NCBI RefSeq assembly: GCF_015595025.1
Contig: NZ_JADNRL010000011.1
Location: forward strand, 1 to 41,843
Direction: 5' to 3'
Length of the DNA: 41,843 nucleotides
From: Halomonas sp. KAO
Lineage (GTDB): Bacteria > Pseudomonadota > Gammaproteobacteria > Pseudomonadales > Halomonadaceae
Part shown: in pieces, positions 32,665 to 41,371 of the stretch
Position numbering within the stretch: position 1 is the first letter of the stretch
Layout: every line of letters starts with the position of its first letter
Position numbers and translations under genes: made by a program
Notes under the pieces: model-generated
Told to the model about the DNA's origin: nothing
The model's input: the letters and a program-made list of their open reading frames with translations, nothing else
The model's database searches: none

Positions 32665-34239
32665 TCAGGCTCCAGAGGTCGAGGAGGAGGAAGAGGTGGC
32701 GGTGGTGCGCTGGCTGCCCTTGAGCATGCGGCCGATCAGCGGTGTCAGCAGCGCCAGAACCAGGGCACAGAGTACCAGTGCCACGGCCGAGCGGCCGAAC
32801 AGTGCCGGCAGCTCGGCGAGCTTGTCGGCGCTGACGTTGCCGCCGATCAGGCCGGCCACCAGGTTGCCCAGCGCCAGGGAGGTGAACCACAGGCCCATCA
32901 GCTGGCCGCGGATGCGCTGAGGCGCCAGGGTGCTCATGGTGGAGAGGCCCACCGGGCTCAGGCACATCTCGCCGAGGGTCAGCAGCAGCAGACTGGCGGT
33001 GATCCACAGCGGCGAGACCAGGCCGTCACCGACCAGCACCTGTCGGGCGGCGAGCATCATCAGGCCGAAGCCCGCGGCGGCGAACAGCAGCCCCATCACG
33101 AACTTGGTGGCGCTGCCCGGCTCCAGTCCGCGGCGGCCCAGGGCCGGCCACAGCCAGCCGAACAGCGGACCGAGCAGAATGATGAAGACGGCATTGAGCG
33201 ACTGGAACCACACCGTGGGGATCTCCCAGCCGAACAGGGCGCGGTCGGTGTAGTCGTTGGCGAAGAGGTTGTAGGAGGTGGGCTGCTGCTCGAAGGAGGC
33301 CCAGAAGAAGGCCGAGGCGACGATCAGCAGGAAGGCCACCACCACCCTGGCGCGCTCCCGGGCGTCGAGGCCGGCGAAGGCCATCAGGTAGACGAAGAAG
33401 CCCAGGGCGCAGACGATGATCACGCTGGTCATGGCCTCGGCGATCGCCACCGGCTCGAGCCGGATCACGCCGACGGCCGCGAGCGCCACCAGGGCGGCGC
33501 CGAGGATCGACAGCCCCGAGACCGCCAGCCCCACGCCGCGACGCTTGACCGCCGGGGCGTCCCAGCTGGCCTCGCGACCGCGCTCGGCGTCGGCGCGGCG
33601 CATGGCGGGGATCGCCCATAGGCGGAAGATCAGCAGAGCTGCCAGCATGCCCAGGCCGCCGATGCCGAAGCCCCAGTGCCAGCCGCCGCTCTCGATCAAG
33701 AGGCCGGTCATCAGCGGGGCCAGCAGGGCACCCAGGTTGATGCCCATGTAGAAGATCGCGAAGCCACCGTCGCGGCGCGCATCCTCTTCCTCGTAGAGGC
33801 TGCCCACCATCACTGTGATGCAGGTCTTGAACAGCCCCGAGCCGAGCACGATCAGCAGCAGGCCGACGAAGAAGGCGCTGGCACCCCACAGCGCCGAGAG
33901 GGCGATGGCCAGATGGCCCAGGGCGATCAGGATCGAGCCATACCAGACGGCGCGGCGCTGACCCAGCCAGTTGTCGGCCAGCCAGCCGCCGGGCAGGGCG
34001 GAGAGGTAGATGGCACCGGCGTAGATGCCGACGATGGCCGCGGCATCCTCGCGGCTGAAGCCGAGACCGCCCTCGGCGAGGCCGGCGGCCATGAACAGCA
34101 CCAGCAGCGGGCGGATGCCGTAGTAGGAGAAGCGCTCCCACATCTCGGTGAAGAACAGTGACCCGAGCGGTCGGGGGTGGCCGAAGAAGCCGCGATCCCC
34201 TCGGGATGTCGCGGCGGGAGCATCGGAAGTCGAGGTCAT
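32665..34239 (-). CDS. POT-family proton-coupled oligopeptide transporter
   Basis: A 524-residue MFS carrier of the PTR2/POT family taking up di- and tripeptides with protons. The signature FFTEMWERFSYYGIRPLLVLFM holds the ExxER-like motif of helix 1, and FAIFYMGINLGALLAPLMTGLL matches the second PTR2 signature (FYxxINxG). SPVGLSTMSTLAPQRIRGQLMGLWF is typical of the C-terminal half. About fourteen hydrophobic segments are expected. It is followed after one base by the aminopeptidase gene. The ribosome site before the ATG is weak. Divergent from the dGTPase gene with 239 bases between, in which I see no named element. Confidence 0.93.
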   Translation of the reverse strand: MTSTSDAPAATSRGDRGFFGHPRPLGSLFFTEMWERFSYYGIRPLLVLFMAAGLAEGGLGFSREDAAAIVGIYAGAIYLSALPGGWLADNWLGQRRAVWYGSILIALGHLAIALSALWGASAFFVGLLLIVLGSGLFKTCITVMVGSLYEEEDARRDGGFAIFYMGINLGALLAPLMTGLLIESGGWHWGFGIGGLGMLAALLIFRLWAIPAMRRADAERGREASWDAPAVKRRGVGLAVSGLSILGAALVALAAVGVIRLEPVAIAEAMTSVIIVCALGFFVYLMAFAGLDARERARVVVAFLLIVASAFFWASFEQQPTSYNLFANDYTDRALFGWEIPTVWFQSLNAVFIILLGPLFGWLWPALGRRGLEPGSATKFVMGLLFAAAGFGLMMLAARQVLVGDGLVSPLWITASLLLLTLGEMCLSPVGLSTMSTLAPQRIRGQLMGLWFTSLALGNLVAGLIGGNVSADKLAELPALFGRSAVALVLCALVLALLTPLIGRMLKGSQRTTATSSSSSTSGA

Positions 34240-34478
34240 GAAGCGTCTGCCTTGTCAGGTGTTTGTGGCGTTGGGGCCGCGTCGAGCGGGATGCTGCCAG
34301 GCGAGCCTGCGGTCTGGCTCCGCCCTTGCCTGGTGTTCTTGCTGAATGACGCGGTCTGGGTAGACGATTCTATGGAAATTCGTTAGTAGGCGAAACGATA
34401 TTGATCGGTCGCGGTGCAGCGCGATGGCCAGGTTGCATCCGCCGGTGCCAGAATGGGGCTTCCAAGGAGAGATTGCCC

Positions 34479-35828
34479 ATGACGCAGATGAGCTGGGAGC
34501 GGCTGCTCGATCCGGGGCGGCTACACGACCGGCGCGGCGCGCGCCCCGGGAACGGCCGCGGTGAGATCGGCCGCAGCCCCTTCCACAAGGATCACGACCG
34601 GATCGTCTTCGCCGGCTCCTTCCGGCGCCTGGGGCGCAAGACCCAGGTGCACCCGCTGACCGACAATGACCACATCCATACGCGGCTGACCCACTCGCTG
34701 GAGGTCGGCTGTGTGGGGCGCTCGCTGGGCATGATCGTCGGCGAGGGGCTGAGCGGCCGGCTGCCGGCATGGATCACCCCGGCCGACCTGGGGGTGATCG
34801 TGCAGGCCGCCTGCCTCGGTCACGATATCGGTAACCCGCCCTTCGGCCATGCCGGGGAGTACGCCATCCGCGACTGGTTCAAGCGCGCCGAGACCGATGG
34901 CAAGGGGTTGCTCGAGGGGCTGTCACCCTTGGAGCGCGAGGATCTGCTGACCTACGAGGGCAATGCCCAGGGCTTCCGGGTGGTCACCCAGATCGAGTAC
35001 AACCAGTTCCGTGGCGGCATGCGCCTGACCACGGCGACCCTGGGGACCCTGCTCAAGTATCCCTGGACGGTGGAGCATGGCGGAGCGGCGGGCAAGTTCA
35101 GCTGCTATCAGAGCGAGCGTGAGCTGCTGGTCGAGGTGGTCGAGCGACTGGGGCTGCTGCCCAGGGGGGAGGGGCGCTGGTGCCGCCACCCCCTGGCCTG
35201 GCTTGTGGAGGCCGCCGACGATATCTGCTATGCCCTGCTCGACCTGGAGGATGGCCTGGAGATGGACATCCTGCGCTATGACGAAGTCGCCGAGATCCTG
35301 ATCCAGATCGCCGGTGGGGCTCCGAGCGACTACACCGCCATGCAACGTCAGGGGGTCTCCCAGCGCCGGCGCATCGCGGCCCTGCGTGGGGCGGCCATGG
35401 AGCGCGCGGTCAACGATGTGGGGGCGGTGTTCGTGCAGCATGAGGCGGAACTGCTGGGGGGGCGACTGCAGGCAGACCTGCTGGAGCTGTGTCATCCCGA
35501 TCTGGACTGGGGGGTGAAGGCGGCCAAGCAGCTGGCCCGGGAGCGCATCTTCCAGAACGAGCGCAAGGCCAAGCTCGAGATCGGCGCCTACACCACCCTG
35601 GGCATCCTGCTCGAGGCCTTTATCGGTGCGGCCCATGAGCTTCACTACACCGGCAGGTCGACCTTCAAGCACCAGCGGGTGCTGGCGCTGATCGGCGAGA
35701 ATACGCCGCGTTCCTCATGGAGCCTCTACGACAGTTATCGACGCATGCTCGACTTTATCGGCGGCATGACCGATCACTACGCCGTGGACCTGGCCCAGGA
35801 GATGGGGGGGCGGCTGCGCGGCGACTGA
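34479..35828 (+). CDS. dgt: dGTP triphosphohydrolase-like HD-domain enzyme
   Basis: A 449-residue HD hydrolase that releases triphosphate from dGTP or other dNTPs. The HD motif residues are His72 (HTRLTHSLEV) and His115-Asp116 (LGHDIGNPPFGHAGE), and a later Asp lies in VEAADDICYALLDLEDG. The N-terminal FHKDHDRIVFAGSFRRLGRKTQV is the usual dGTPase opening, and FKHQRVLALIG lies near the C-terminus. I chose the ATG at 34479, with AAGGAGA 8 bases upstream; the longer frame to 34401 adds an unconserved leader. The exact dNTP preference is not certain. Some dGTPases limit phage, but nothing nearby suggests a defence role. Confidence 0.93.
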   Translation: MTQMSWERLLDPGRLHDRRGARPGNGRGEIGRSPFHKDHDRIVFAGSFRRLGRKTQVHPLTDNDHIHTRLTHSLEVGCVGRSLGMIVGEGLSGRLPAWITPADLGVIVQAACLGHDIGNPPFGHAGEYAIRDWFKRAETDGKGLLEGLSPLEREDLLTYEGNAQGFRVVTQIEYNQFRGGMRLTTATLGTLLKYPWTVEHGGAAGKFSCYQSERELLVEVVERLGLLPRGEGRWCRHPLAWLVEAADDICYALLDLEDGLEMDILRYDEVAEILIQIAGGAPSDYTAMQRQGVSQRRRIAALRGAAMERAVNDVGAVFVQHEAELLGGRLQADLLELCHPDLDWGVKAAKQLARERIFQNERKAKLEIGAYTTLGILLEAFIGAAHELHYTGRSTFKHQRVLALIGENTPRSSWSLYDSYRRMLDFIGGMTDHYAVDLAQEMGGRLRGD

Positions 35829-35847
35829 GCCGACTCGGCGGACTCCG

Positions 35848-36744
35848 TTACTCGCCTGGTGCCCGGCTCGCTCCGGCATGCTCGAGCAGGGTGGCGATGA
35901 CCGCGTCGTGGGTGGCGGCATCGAAGTCGCCGGGACAGAGTTCGGCCAGGCGGCCGGCCAGCTGGTCGCCGCTGACCACCAGCAGATCGTCGGGGCCCTG
36001 GCTGGCGTCCACCTGCCAGCCGGGAAGGGTCAGCACGCCCATCACCGGTACCGTGCGGCCGGTGCGTGAGTTCAGCCACTCGGCCATCCAGCGCGCCAGT
36101 TCGCGGGTCTTGCTCAGCGGTGTGCGCTCGCTCCAGCCCGGGAAGCGCAGCCGCGAGGGCTCCACCACGAGCCGGTACTGCTCTTCTCCTGAGGGGGTAA
36201 AGGGGCGGGAGCGGGCTCGGGTCTCCACCACGAAGACGCCACAGGGCGTGACCACCACGTGGTCGATGCGTGTATCGGCCGCCGGCACATCGTGAAAGAC
36301 GTAGAAGGGGTGGGCCTCCGGGCGCACCAGCCGCTCCAGCTCCTGGCCGACCGCCAGTTCGCAGGCCAGCCCCAGCTTGAGGCGGCGAATGCGCTGGAAG
36401 TCACGCATCAGTCGAAAGCTGAAGGTCAGCACCAGCAGGGTGCTCAGCGCCCCGTAGAAGGCCCACTCCACCCAGATCTGTTCCGTGGCAAGGAGCATGC
36501 GGCCCATGCCGTAGACCAGCGGGGCAAGCGTGATGATGGGGCCCAGGGCACCACTCAGATAGAGTCCGGCGAAGGCGTCGTCGAGACGGTCGCGCAGCTG
36601 CTGGCCGGGCTCACGCAGCGGTTGGGCATCGAAGGGGGAGTGCACTCGTGCATCATGGAGGTTGCGAAGCGCCACGACGATTCCCCCCATGGCGGCGAGG
36701 GGAAACAGGAAGATCAGGGGTAGCAGGTATTCCAGCCAGGCCAT
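35848..36744 (-). CDS. membrane protein with NERD (nuclease-related) domain
   Basis: A 298-residue protein. It has an N-terminal membrane segment (about 5-26, LLPLIFLFPLAAMGGIVVAL) and two more around 63-110 (GALGPIITLAPLVYG and WAFYGALSTLLVLTF). The cytoplasmic part is a NERD domain: ELAVGQELERLV, FYVFHDVPAADTRIDHVVVTPCGVFVVETRA. NERD resembles restriction-type nucleases with an Asp...ExK site. Here the Asp and Glu are present, but the usual Lys after Glu is Arg (ETR), so nuclease activity is doubtful. The gene is convergent with dgt (19 bases between) and divergent from the sirtuin gene. Function unknown. Confidence 0.85.
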   Translation of the reverse strand: MAWLEYLLPLIFLFPLAAMGGIVVALRNLHDARVHSPFDAQPLREPGQQLRDRLDDAFAGLYLSGALGPIITLAPLVYGMGRMLLATEQIWVEWAFYGALSTLLVLTFSFRLMRDFQRIRRLKLGLACELAVGQELERLVRPEAHPFYVFHDVPAADTRIDHVVVTPCGVFVVETRARSRPFTPSGEEQYRLVVEPSRLRFPGWSERTPLSKTRELARWMAEWLNSRTGRTVPVMGVLTLPGWQVDASQGPDDLLVVSGDQLAGRLAELCPGDFDAATHDAVIATLLEHAGASRAPGE

Positions 36745-36846
36745 CGGGATTCCTTGCTAGGGGGAAGCGGCGAGAGGTGGCCCATTCTAGACAACCTGCC
36801 CCACGCGGGGCCATGCTCTGTTTGGCGCAGACAGCGAGGCATCAGG

Positions 36847-37740
36847 ATGACGGCAGCACAGGTGAAACCCGAGACCAGCGAGGCAAACCTGGCGGCACTC
36901 GTCGAGTTTGTCGAGTGCCATCCACGGCTGGCGGTGCTCGGTGGCGCCGGCATCAGCACCGCCAGTGGCATTCCCGATTATCGCGACGCCGCCGGCGAGT
37001 GGAAACGCTCGCCGCCCATGGAGCATCGCCAGTTCATGGGCAGTCATGCCGCCCGGCAGCGCTACTGGGCCCGCGCCCTGGTGGGCTTTCGCACCCTGGA
37101 TGAGGCGCGGCCCAATGCGGCGCACCAGGCCCTGGCGCGACTCGAGAGCCTGGGGCATGTTCGCGGGATGATCACCCAGAACGTGGATGGCCTGCATCAG
37201 CGCGCCGGCTCGCGGCGGGTGATCGACCTGCATGGTCGCGCCGACCGGGTGCGCTGCATGGGATGCGGCTCCAGCCGCATGCGTCATGCCCTGCACGCGG
37301 AGCTCGAGAGCCTCAATCCACGCTGGACGGCCCTCGGCGCGGCCGCGGCACCGGACGGGGATGCCGATCTGGAAGCGGATTTCTCCGCCTTCCGGGTGCC
37401 CGATTGCTCGCGCTGCGGCGACGGTATCTGGAAGCCTGATGTGGTGTTCTTCGGTGACAGCGTGCCGCGTGGCGTGGTCGAACGCGCCTTCGCCCTGATC
37501 GAGGAGTGTGATGCCCTGCTGGTGGTGGGCTCCTCGATGATGGTCTATTCGGGCTTTCGCTTCGCGCGCGCCGCGGCCCGGCAGGGCAAGCCCATCGCCT
37601 GCCTCAACCTGGGGCGTACCCGTGCCGACGACCTCTATACCCTGAAGGTGGCGGCCCCGGTAGACGCCTCGCTCGGGGCGCTGGTCGAGCGGCTGGAAGC
37701 TCGACTGGCCGAGGGGAGCCTCAACCGCCGGCCAGCTTGA
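36847..37740 (+). CDS. Sir2-family NAD-dependent protein deacylase (sirtuin)
   Basis: A 297-residue sirtuin that removes acyl groups from lysines using NAD+. NAD-site motifs are GGAGISTASGIPDYRD (GAGIS at 33-37) and MITQNVDGLHQRAGS, with catalytic His129 in DLHGR. The zinc site has two pairs: Cys137/Cys140 (CMGC) and Cys187/Cys190 (CSRC), both intact. KPDVVFFGDSVPR and VVGSSMMVYSGFRF complete the Rossmann core. The GAGIS/NVDGLHQRAG pattern and the long zinc-module insert resemble the SIRT4-like class II. The start at 36847 has GAGG upstream; the longer frame to 36754 is not conserved-looking. The 3' end overlaps the opposite-strand Sui1 gene by 20 bases. Confidence 0.94.
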   Translation: MTAAQVKPETSEANLAALVEFVECHPRLAVLGGAGISTASGIPDYRDAAGEWKRSPPMEHRQFMGSHAARQRYWARALVGFRTLDEARPNAAHQALARLESLGHVRGMITQNVDGLHQRAGSRRVIDLHGRADRVRCMGCGSSRMRHALHAELESLNPRWTALGAAAAPDGDADLEADFSAFRVPDCSRCGDGIWKPDVVFFGDSVPRGVVERAFALIEECDALLVVGSSMMVYSGFRFARAAARQGKPIACLNLGRTRADDLYTLKVAAPVDASLGALVERLEARLAEGSLNRRPA

Positions 37741-38095
37741 CCGTGTAGCCGCGGGTCTCGAGCTCCGCCTTGAGTGTCTCGCGGTGGTCGCCCTGGATCT
37801 CGATCACCCCCTCCTTGACGGCGCCGCCGGTGCCGCAGCGCTTCTTCAGCAGCTTGGCCAGACGCTTGAGCTCGGCCTCGGGCAGTGGCACGCCGCTGAT
37901 GGTGGTGACGCCCTTGCCCTTGCGGCCGCTGGTCTCGCGGCGAATCCGCACGATGCCGTCGAGTTCGGCAAGGCGTGCCTGTTCCGCCTGCTCGGCACAG
38001 CGACAGTCGGCGACGGGGTGGCGGCAGTCGGGGCAGGTCTCGCCATGCTCGGTGGAGTAGACGAGACCGCGCAGCTGGTCCTGGAGTGATGACAT
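37721..38095 (-). CDS. Sui1/eIF1-like translation factor (YciH type)
   Basis: A 124-residue protein of the SUI1 family, known in bacteria as YciH, thought to affect start-codon selection. An N-terminal zinc-ribbon-like segment with four Cys (CPDCRHPVADCRC, about 21-33) precedes the SUI1 domain: VRIRRETSGRKGKGVTTISGVPL, LKRLAKLLKKRCGTGGAVKEGVIEIQGDH. These contain the conserved R-x5-GK and CG(T/C)GG motifs. GGGAG precedes the ATG. It is convergent with the sirtuin and their last 20 bases overlap. Confidence 0.93.
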   Translation of the reverse strand: MSSLQDQLRGLVYSTEHGETCPDCRHPVADCRCAEQAEQARLAELDGIVRIRRETSGRKGKGVTTISGVPLPEAELKRLAKLLKKRCGTGGAVKEGVIEIQGDHRETLKAELETRGYTVKLAGG

Positions 38096-38164
38096 GGTGT
38101 GGCTCCCGGGGTGGGTGGCTTCAGGCCGGGATGATAGCGGCTGTGGCCGCGACCTGCATGGCCC

Positions 38165-38851
38165 TCAGTGCATGGCGGTGCGTGCGTCCAGGTCGCGTGT
38201 GAGGCGTGCCACCACCGAGGGGAGCTGGAACATGCTGGTGATCATGATGGCGCCCTCGGGCGTGATTTCCGCATCGGGGAAGCGGTTGAGGTGAACGACC
38301 AGCATGCCGGCATCGAGGGCCGCCTTGACGCCGACCACCGAATCCTCGATGGCCAGGCAGTGGTGGGGGGAGTAGCCCATCCTCTGTGCCGCGTGCAGGT
38401 AGAGGCAGGGGTCCGGTTTCCAGCAGTTGGCGGTGTAGGCGCTGAACAGATGGTCGCCGAACAGGGTGTCCAGGCCGGTAGCCACCAGGGAGGTACGGAT
38501 CTTGTTCTCGGGCCCGTTGGAGACCACGCCCATGGGGAAGGTCGACAGGGCCGCCAGTGCTTCGGTGGCACCCTCGATGGGAATGAGCTCTGTCGCCAGG
38601 CGCCGGTCGAGGTTGGCTCGCATGCTGGTTTCCAGTGGCTCGAGCACCTTGGGGTCGACACTGCCATGGCGGCTCTCCAGCTCGGCGACGATGCGTCGGA
38701 AGCGCGCCCCGCGGAACTCGCCGATATAGTCGGTGGCCTGGAACGGCAGGCCCACGGCGTTCAGTGCCGTGGCCATCTCGTCGGCGAGCAGCGGCTCGCT
38801 ATCGACCAGGGTGCCGTCGCAGTCGAAGAGCAGGCAGAGTGGATGTGCCAT
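38165..38851 (-). CDS. HAD-superfamily sugar-phosphate phosphatase (YieH-like)
   Basis: A 228-residue HAD hydrolase, subclass with a helical cap. Motif I is LLFDCDGTLVDSE (nucleophile Asp10, acid Asp12), motif II is VVSNGPENK, motif III is the Lys in CWKPDP, and motif IV is AIEDSVVG. The SNGPENK and LFSAYTANCWKPDP blocks resemble E. coli YieH, a 6-phosphogluconate phosphatase, which suggests a phosphosugar substrate. The ATG at 38851 has GAGG 7 bases upstream; a GTG three bases earlier is possible. Leftward, 69 bases before the Sui1 gene, and possibly co-transcribed with it. Confidence 0.9.
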   Translation of the reverse strand: MAHPLCLLFDCDGTLVDSEPLLADEMATALNAVGLPFQATDYIGEFRGARFRRIVAELESRHGSVDPKVLEPLETSMRANLDRRLATELIPIEGATEALAALSTFPMGVVSNGPENKIRTSLVATGLDTLFGDHLFSAYTANCWKPDPCLYLHAAQRMGYSPHHCLAIEDSVVGVKAALDAGMLVVHLNRFPDAEITPEGAIMITSMFQLPSVVARLTRDLDARTAMH

Positions 38852-38945
38852 CACCGGGCCTCACGAGGAAACAGGGCGTTATAAATCCATTGTTACAGAT
38901 GTCGGGGCTCCCTGCCCATTATTAAAGCCCAGTTACGCTGATTTT

Positions 38946-38958
38946 TGAACACTGTTCA
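38946..38958. promoter_or_regulatory. palindromic operator-like site upstream of DUF6394 gene
   Basis: TGAACACTGTTCA: two perfect 5-bp arms around 3 bases, in AT-rich DNA between the divergent HAD and DUF6394 genes. The length and form suit a repressor site, but no -35/-10 pair is clear and the binding factor is unknown. Confidence 0.35.
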
Positions 38959-39063
38959 TAAATATCCCGAAAAACCGGATGTCACGGGGTCACGGCCCTG
39001 ATATTCGCGGGCATCGAAGACCCGAGCCTATACTGACCACGCGTCTCGGTCAGGAGTGGGCCA

Positions 39064-39447
39064 ATGAATTTCGAACGTGTCGTTTTCGGTTTCTTCATCA
39101 TCCTCACCCTGAGCCTCAATGCCGCCTTCGTCGCGCATGGCCTCGAGGCGGCAGCGCATCATAATGTGTGGATTCTCACCCTCGCCATCATCGCCAACCT
39201 GGTGGCGATCGGCCTGAGGCTGGGGGATCGCTCCGAGACCGGCGCGCTGCTGTTGGCATCCGGGTTGGTGGCGGGGGCCCTGCTGATCACGGCGCGTATC
39301 ATCTGGATCGTCACGGTGCCCAGTGGCTGGGGTGTGCCGGAAGTGGGCGCCATGGCCGATATCATCTCGATCGCCAGGGGGGCGCTGGTGGCGAATATCA
39401 TTGCAACGGCGATCCTGGTCGGCGATACGCTGCTCTCGCGGCGCTAG
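39064..39447 (+). CDS. small membrane protein, DUF6394-like
   Basis: A 127-residue integral membrane protein with four hydrophobic segments: about 6-26 (VVFGFFIILTLSLNAAFVAHG), 36-52 (VWILTLAIIANLVAIGL), 60-83 (GALLLASGLVAGALLITARIIWIV) and 97-121. Loops are short and mostly polar (LEAAAHHN, RLGDRSET, PSGWGVPE). It resembles the DUF6394 family, which I recall next to TrkA-type channels. Here it precedes the channel gene by 16 bases and is almost certainly co-transcribed with it, so an accessory role for the channel is likely (inference). CAGGAG lies about 9 bases before the ATG. Confidence 0.82.
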   Translation: MNFERVVFGFFIILTLSLNAAFVAHGLEAAAHHNVWILTLAIIANLVAIGLRLGDRSETGALLLASGLVAGALLITARIIWIVTVPSGWGVPEVGAMADIISIARGALVANIIATAILVGDTLLSRR

Positions 39448-39463
39448 TTGAGCGAACGGGCCG

Positions 39464-41224
39464 ATGACGACCACTTCCGATCTCGACCGTGTAGGAATGA
39501 TCCTTCTGCGCTACATGCGCCGGCCCCTGTTCGTACTGCTCTTCGTCTATTCGGTGGGGATCATCGGCATGGTCCTGATGCCGGGGCGGGTCGTCGATGG
39601 TGAAACGACCCATATGGACCTCTTCCACGCCTTCTATTTCTTTACCTATACGGCGACCACGACCGGCTTCGGCGAACTACCCAACGGTTTCAGCGATGAA
39701 CAGCGCCTGTGGACGATCTTCTGCCTCTATACCGGTGCCATCGCCTGGTTCTATGCGATTGGATCGCTGATCAACCTGGTTCAGAACCCTCACTTCATCC
39801 AGTCCATGGATGGCTTCCGGTTCGCGCGCAAGGTCAGGCGCAACGCGGAGCCTTTCGTCATCCTGTGCGGTTTCGGTGATGCCGGCAGTCTGCTTGCCCG
39901 GGGACTGAGCGACCATCGCATGCGAGCGGTGATTCTCGATGTGGACCCGGAACGCATCAAGGCGCTGGGGGTACGCGACTACACGGTGGCGATGCCGGGG
40001 CTCTGCGCGGATGCCAGTGCGCCCAAGCATCTCCTGGCGGCAGGGGTCGAGCATCCCGCCTGTCGGGCCCTGGTGACGCTGACCAACGACGACGATACCA
40101 ATCTCAAGATTGCGGTGATGGCACGGCACCTCAATCCACGGCTGCGGGTCATCTGCCGTTCCACCTCGACGCGTCATGGCGCCACGCTACGAGCGCTGGA
40201 CAATGTCACGGTGGTCGATCCCTTTATGATCTTCGCGCAGCTTCTCTACTGGGTGATCGCACGCTCCGAGCTCCATAACCTCAATGCGTGGTTTGTCGGC
40301 GCACCCGGCGTGACACTTGGCGCGCCGTTGCGGGTGCCCCAGGGGGAGTGGATCCTGTGCGGGTTCGGCCGAATGGGCCACCGGATCCATCGTTGTCTCC
40401 ATGACCATGGCATCGGCGTCCGCGTTATCGACCCAGGCGAGGGAAGTGATGAGACGGAGACGGAAGGGGATCCGGTGTTGGCCCAGGCCGACCACTCGGC
40501 GCTGGAGGCGGCCGGTATCGGAGACGCTGCCGGTATCGTTGCCGCGATGAATCGCGATGCCGACAATCTCAGTACGCTGCTGTCGGTCAATGAGCTCAAC
40601 CCCGATGTGTTCCGCATCGTTCGTCAGAACAGCCATGCGAATCAGGTGGTCTTCGACGCCGCAAGGACCGATCTGGTACTTCAGCACAGCCTGACAACGG
40701 CGCGTCGCATCCTGAAGCTGCTGATCTCGCCGCTGATCCAGGAGTTGATCGACTGGCTGGCGCAGCGGGAGCCGACCCGGACGGAGGCCCTGGTGGCTCG
40801 ACTGCAGGCGGCCGTCGGTGACGAACCCCCACACCTGTGGTCGGTCAGACTGAACCCGGACGAGGCGCCGGCCGTGACCCGACTCCTGAGCGAGGAGGGC
40901 ATGGTCACGCCCGGAGCCCTGTGTCGTGATGCGCGCGCCTTCTCCCAGGCGCTACCGTGCGAAATGCTGGCCATTCGCCGCGAGGGGCAGTCGATCATGC
41001 TACCGGACGCCGACTTTCCCCTCGGGGCGGGGGATGAGCTGCTCTTCTGCGGGGTCCAGGCGGCGGAGCTGATGCTGCAGGCGACGCTCCATAATCCCTA
41101 TACGCTTCATTATGTCCTGACGGGAGTCGATCCACCGCGGGGTTATGTGTTCACGTGGCTTGCCGATAGGTTTGGGGGGCGTTGCCGTGGCAACACGTCG
41201 AACAGCCGGCACCCTCGAACATGA
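39464..41224 (+). CDS. potassium channel with two RCK (TrkA-N/C) modules, filter TTGFGE
   Basis: A 586-residue ion channel of the two-helix type. Membrane helix 1 is at about 20-40 (PLFVLLFVYSVGIIGMVLM), then the pore loop FHAFYFFTYTATTTGFGE with the filter at residues 66-71, then helix 2 at about 80-103. The usual filter is TVGYGD; here it is TTGFGE. Two nucleotide-binding RCK modules follow: PFVILCGFGDAGSLLARGL (about 125) with VDPERI, and EWILCGFGRMGHRIHRCL (about 300) with VIDPGE. A TrkA-C-like part follows near 490-560 (EMLAIRREGQSIML, GAGDELLFCG). It should be gated by cytosolic ligands or nucleotides. Preceded by the DUF6394 gene; the ribosome site is weak, which suits translational coupling. 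Confidence 0.9.
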   Translation: MTTTSDLDRVGMILLRYMRRPLFVLLFVYSVGIIGMVLMPGRVVDGETTHMDLFHAFYFFTYTATTTGFGELPNGFSDEQRLWTIFCLYTGAIAWFYAIGSLINLVQNPHFIQSMDGFRFARKVRRNAEPFVILCGFGDAGSLLARGLSDHRMRAVILDVDPERIKALGVRDYTVAMPGLCADASAPKHLLAAGVEHPACRALVTLTNDDDTNLKIAVMARHLNPRLRVICRSTSTRHGATLRALDNVTVVDPFMIFAQLLYWVIARSELHNLNAWFVGAPGVTLGAPLRVPQGEWILCGFGRMGHRIHRCLHDHGIGVRVIDPGEGSDETETEGDPVLAQADHSALEAAGIGDAAGIVAAMNRDADNLSTLLSVNELNPDVFRIVRQNSHANQVVFDAARTDLVLQHSLTTARRILKLLISPLIQELIDWLAQREPTRTEALVARLQAAVGDEPPHLWSVRLNPDEAPAVTRLLSEEGMVTPGALCRDARAFSQALPCEMLAIRREGQSIMLPDADFPLGAGDELLFCGVQAAELMLQATLHNPYTLHYVLTGVDPPRGYVFTWLADRFGGRCRGNTSNSRHPRT

Positions 41225-41270
41225 CGCTCCAGGCGTGCACACGGGCGATATCCTTGGCCTGGAGCGCGTT
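41225..41270 (+). terminator. hairpin directly after the channel gene
   Basis: CGCTCCAGGC at 41225-41234 pairs perfectly with GCCTGGAGCG at 41257-41266, with a 22-base loop, immediately past the stop. CGTTTT follows. It probably ends the DUF6394-channel transcript. Confidence 0.45.
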
Positions 41271-41371
41271 TTCCAGGCCAGTGTCGACTAGCATGAAGCG
41301 AGGTCCGGAGCGGATTATTCCAGATCGATGGCTCCTCCGGTGAGATCCACAACCAGCAGGCGAGGTACGGC

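Noticed and set aside
34479..36744. dGTPase plus NERD protein plus sirtuin as an anti-phage island next to a CRISPR array
   Set aside because: The genes face different directions, sit among housekeeping genes, lie over 30 kb from the array and show no foreign composition; no defence partner was recognised.
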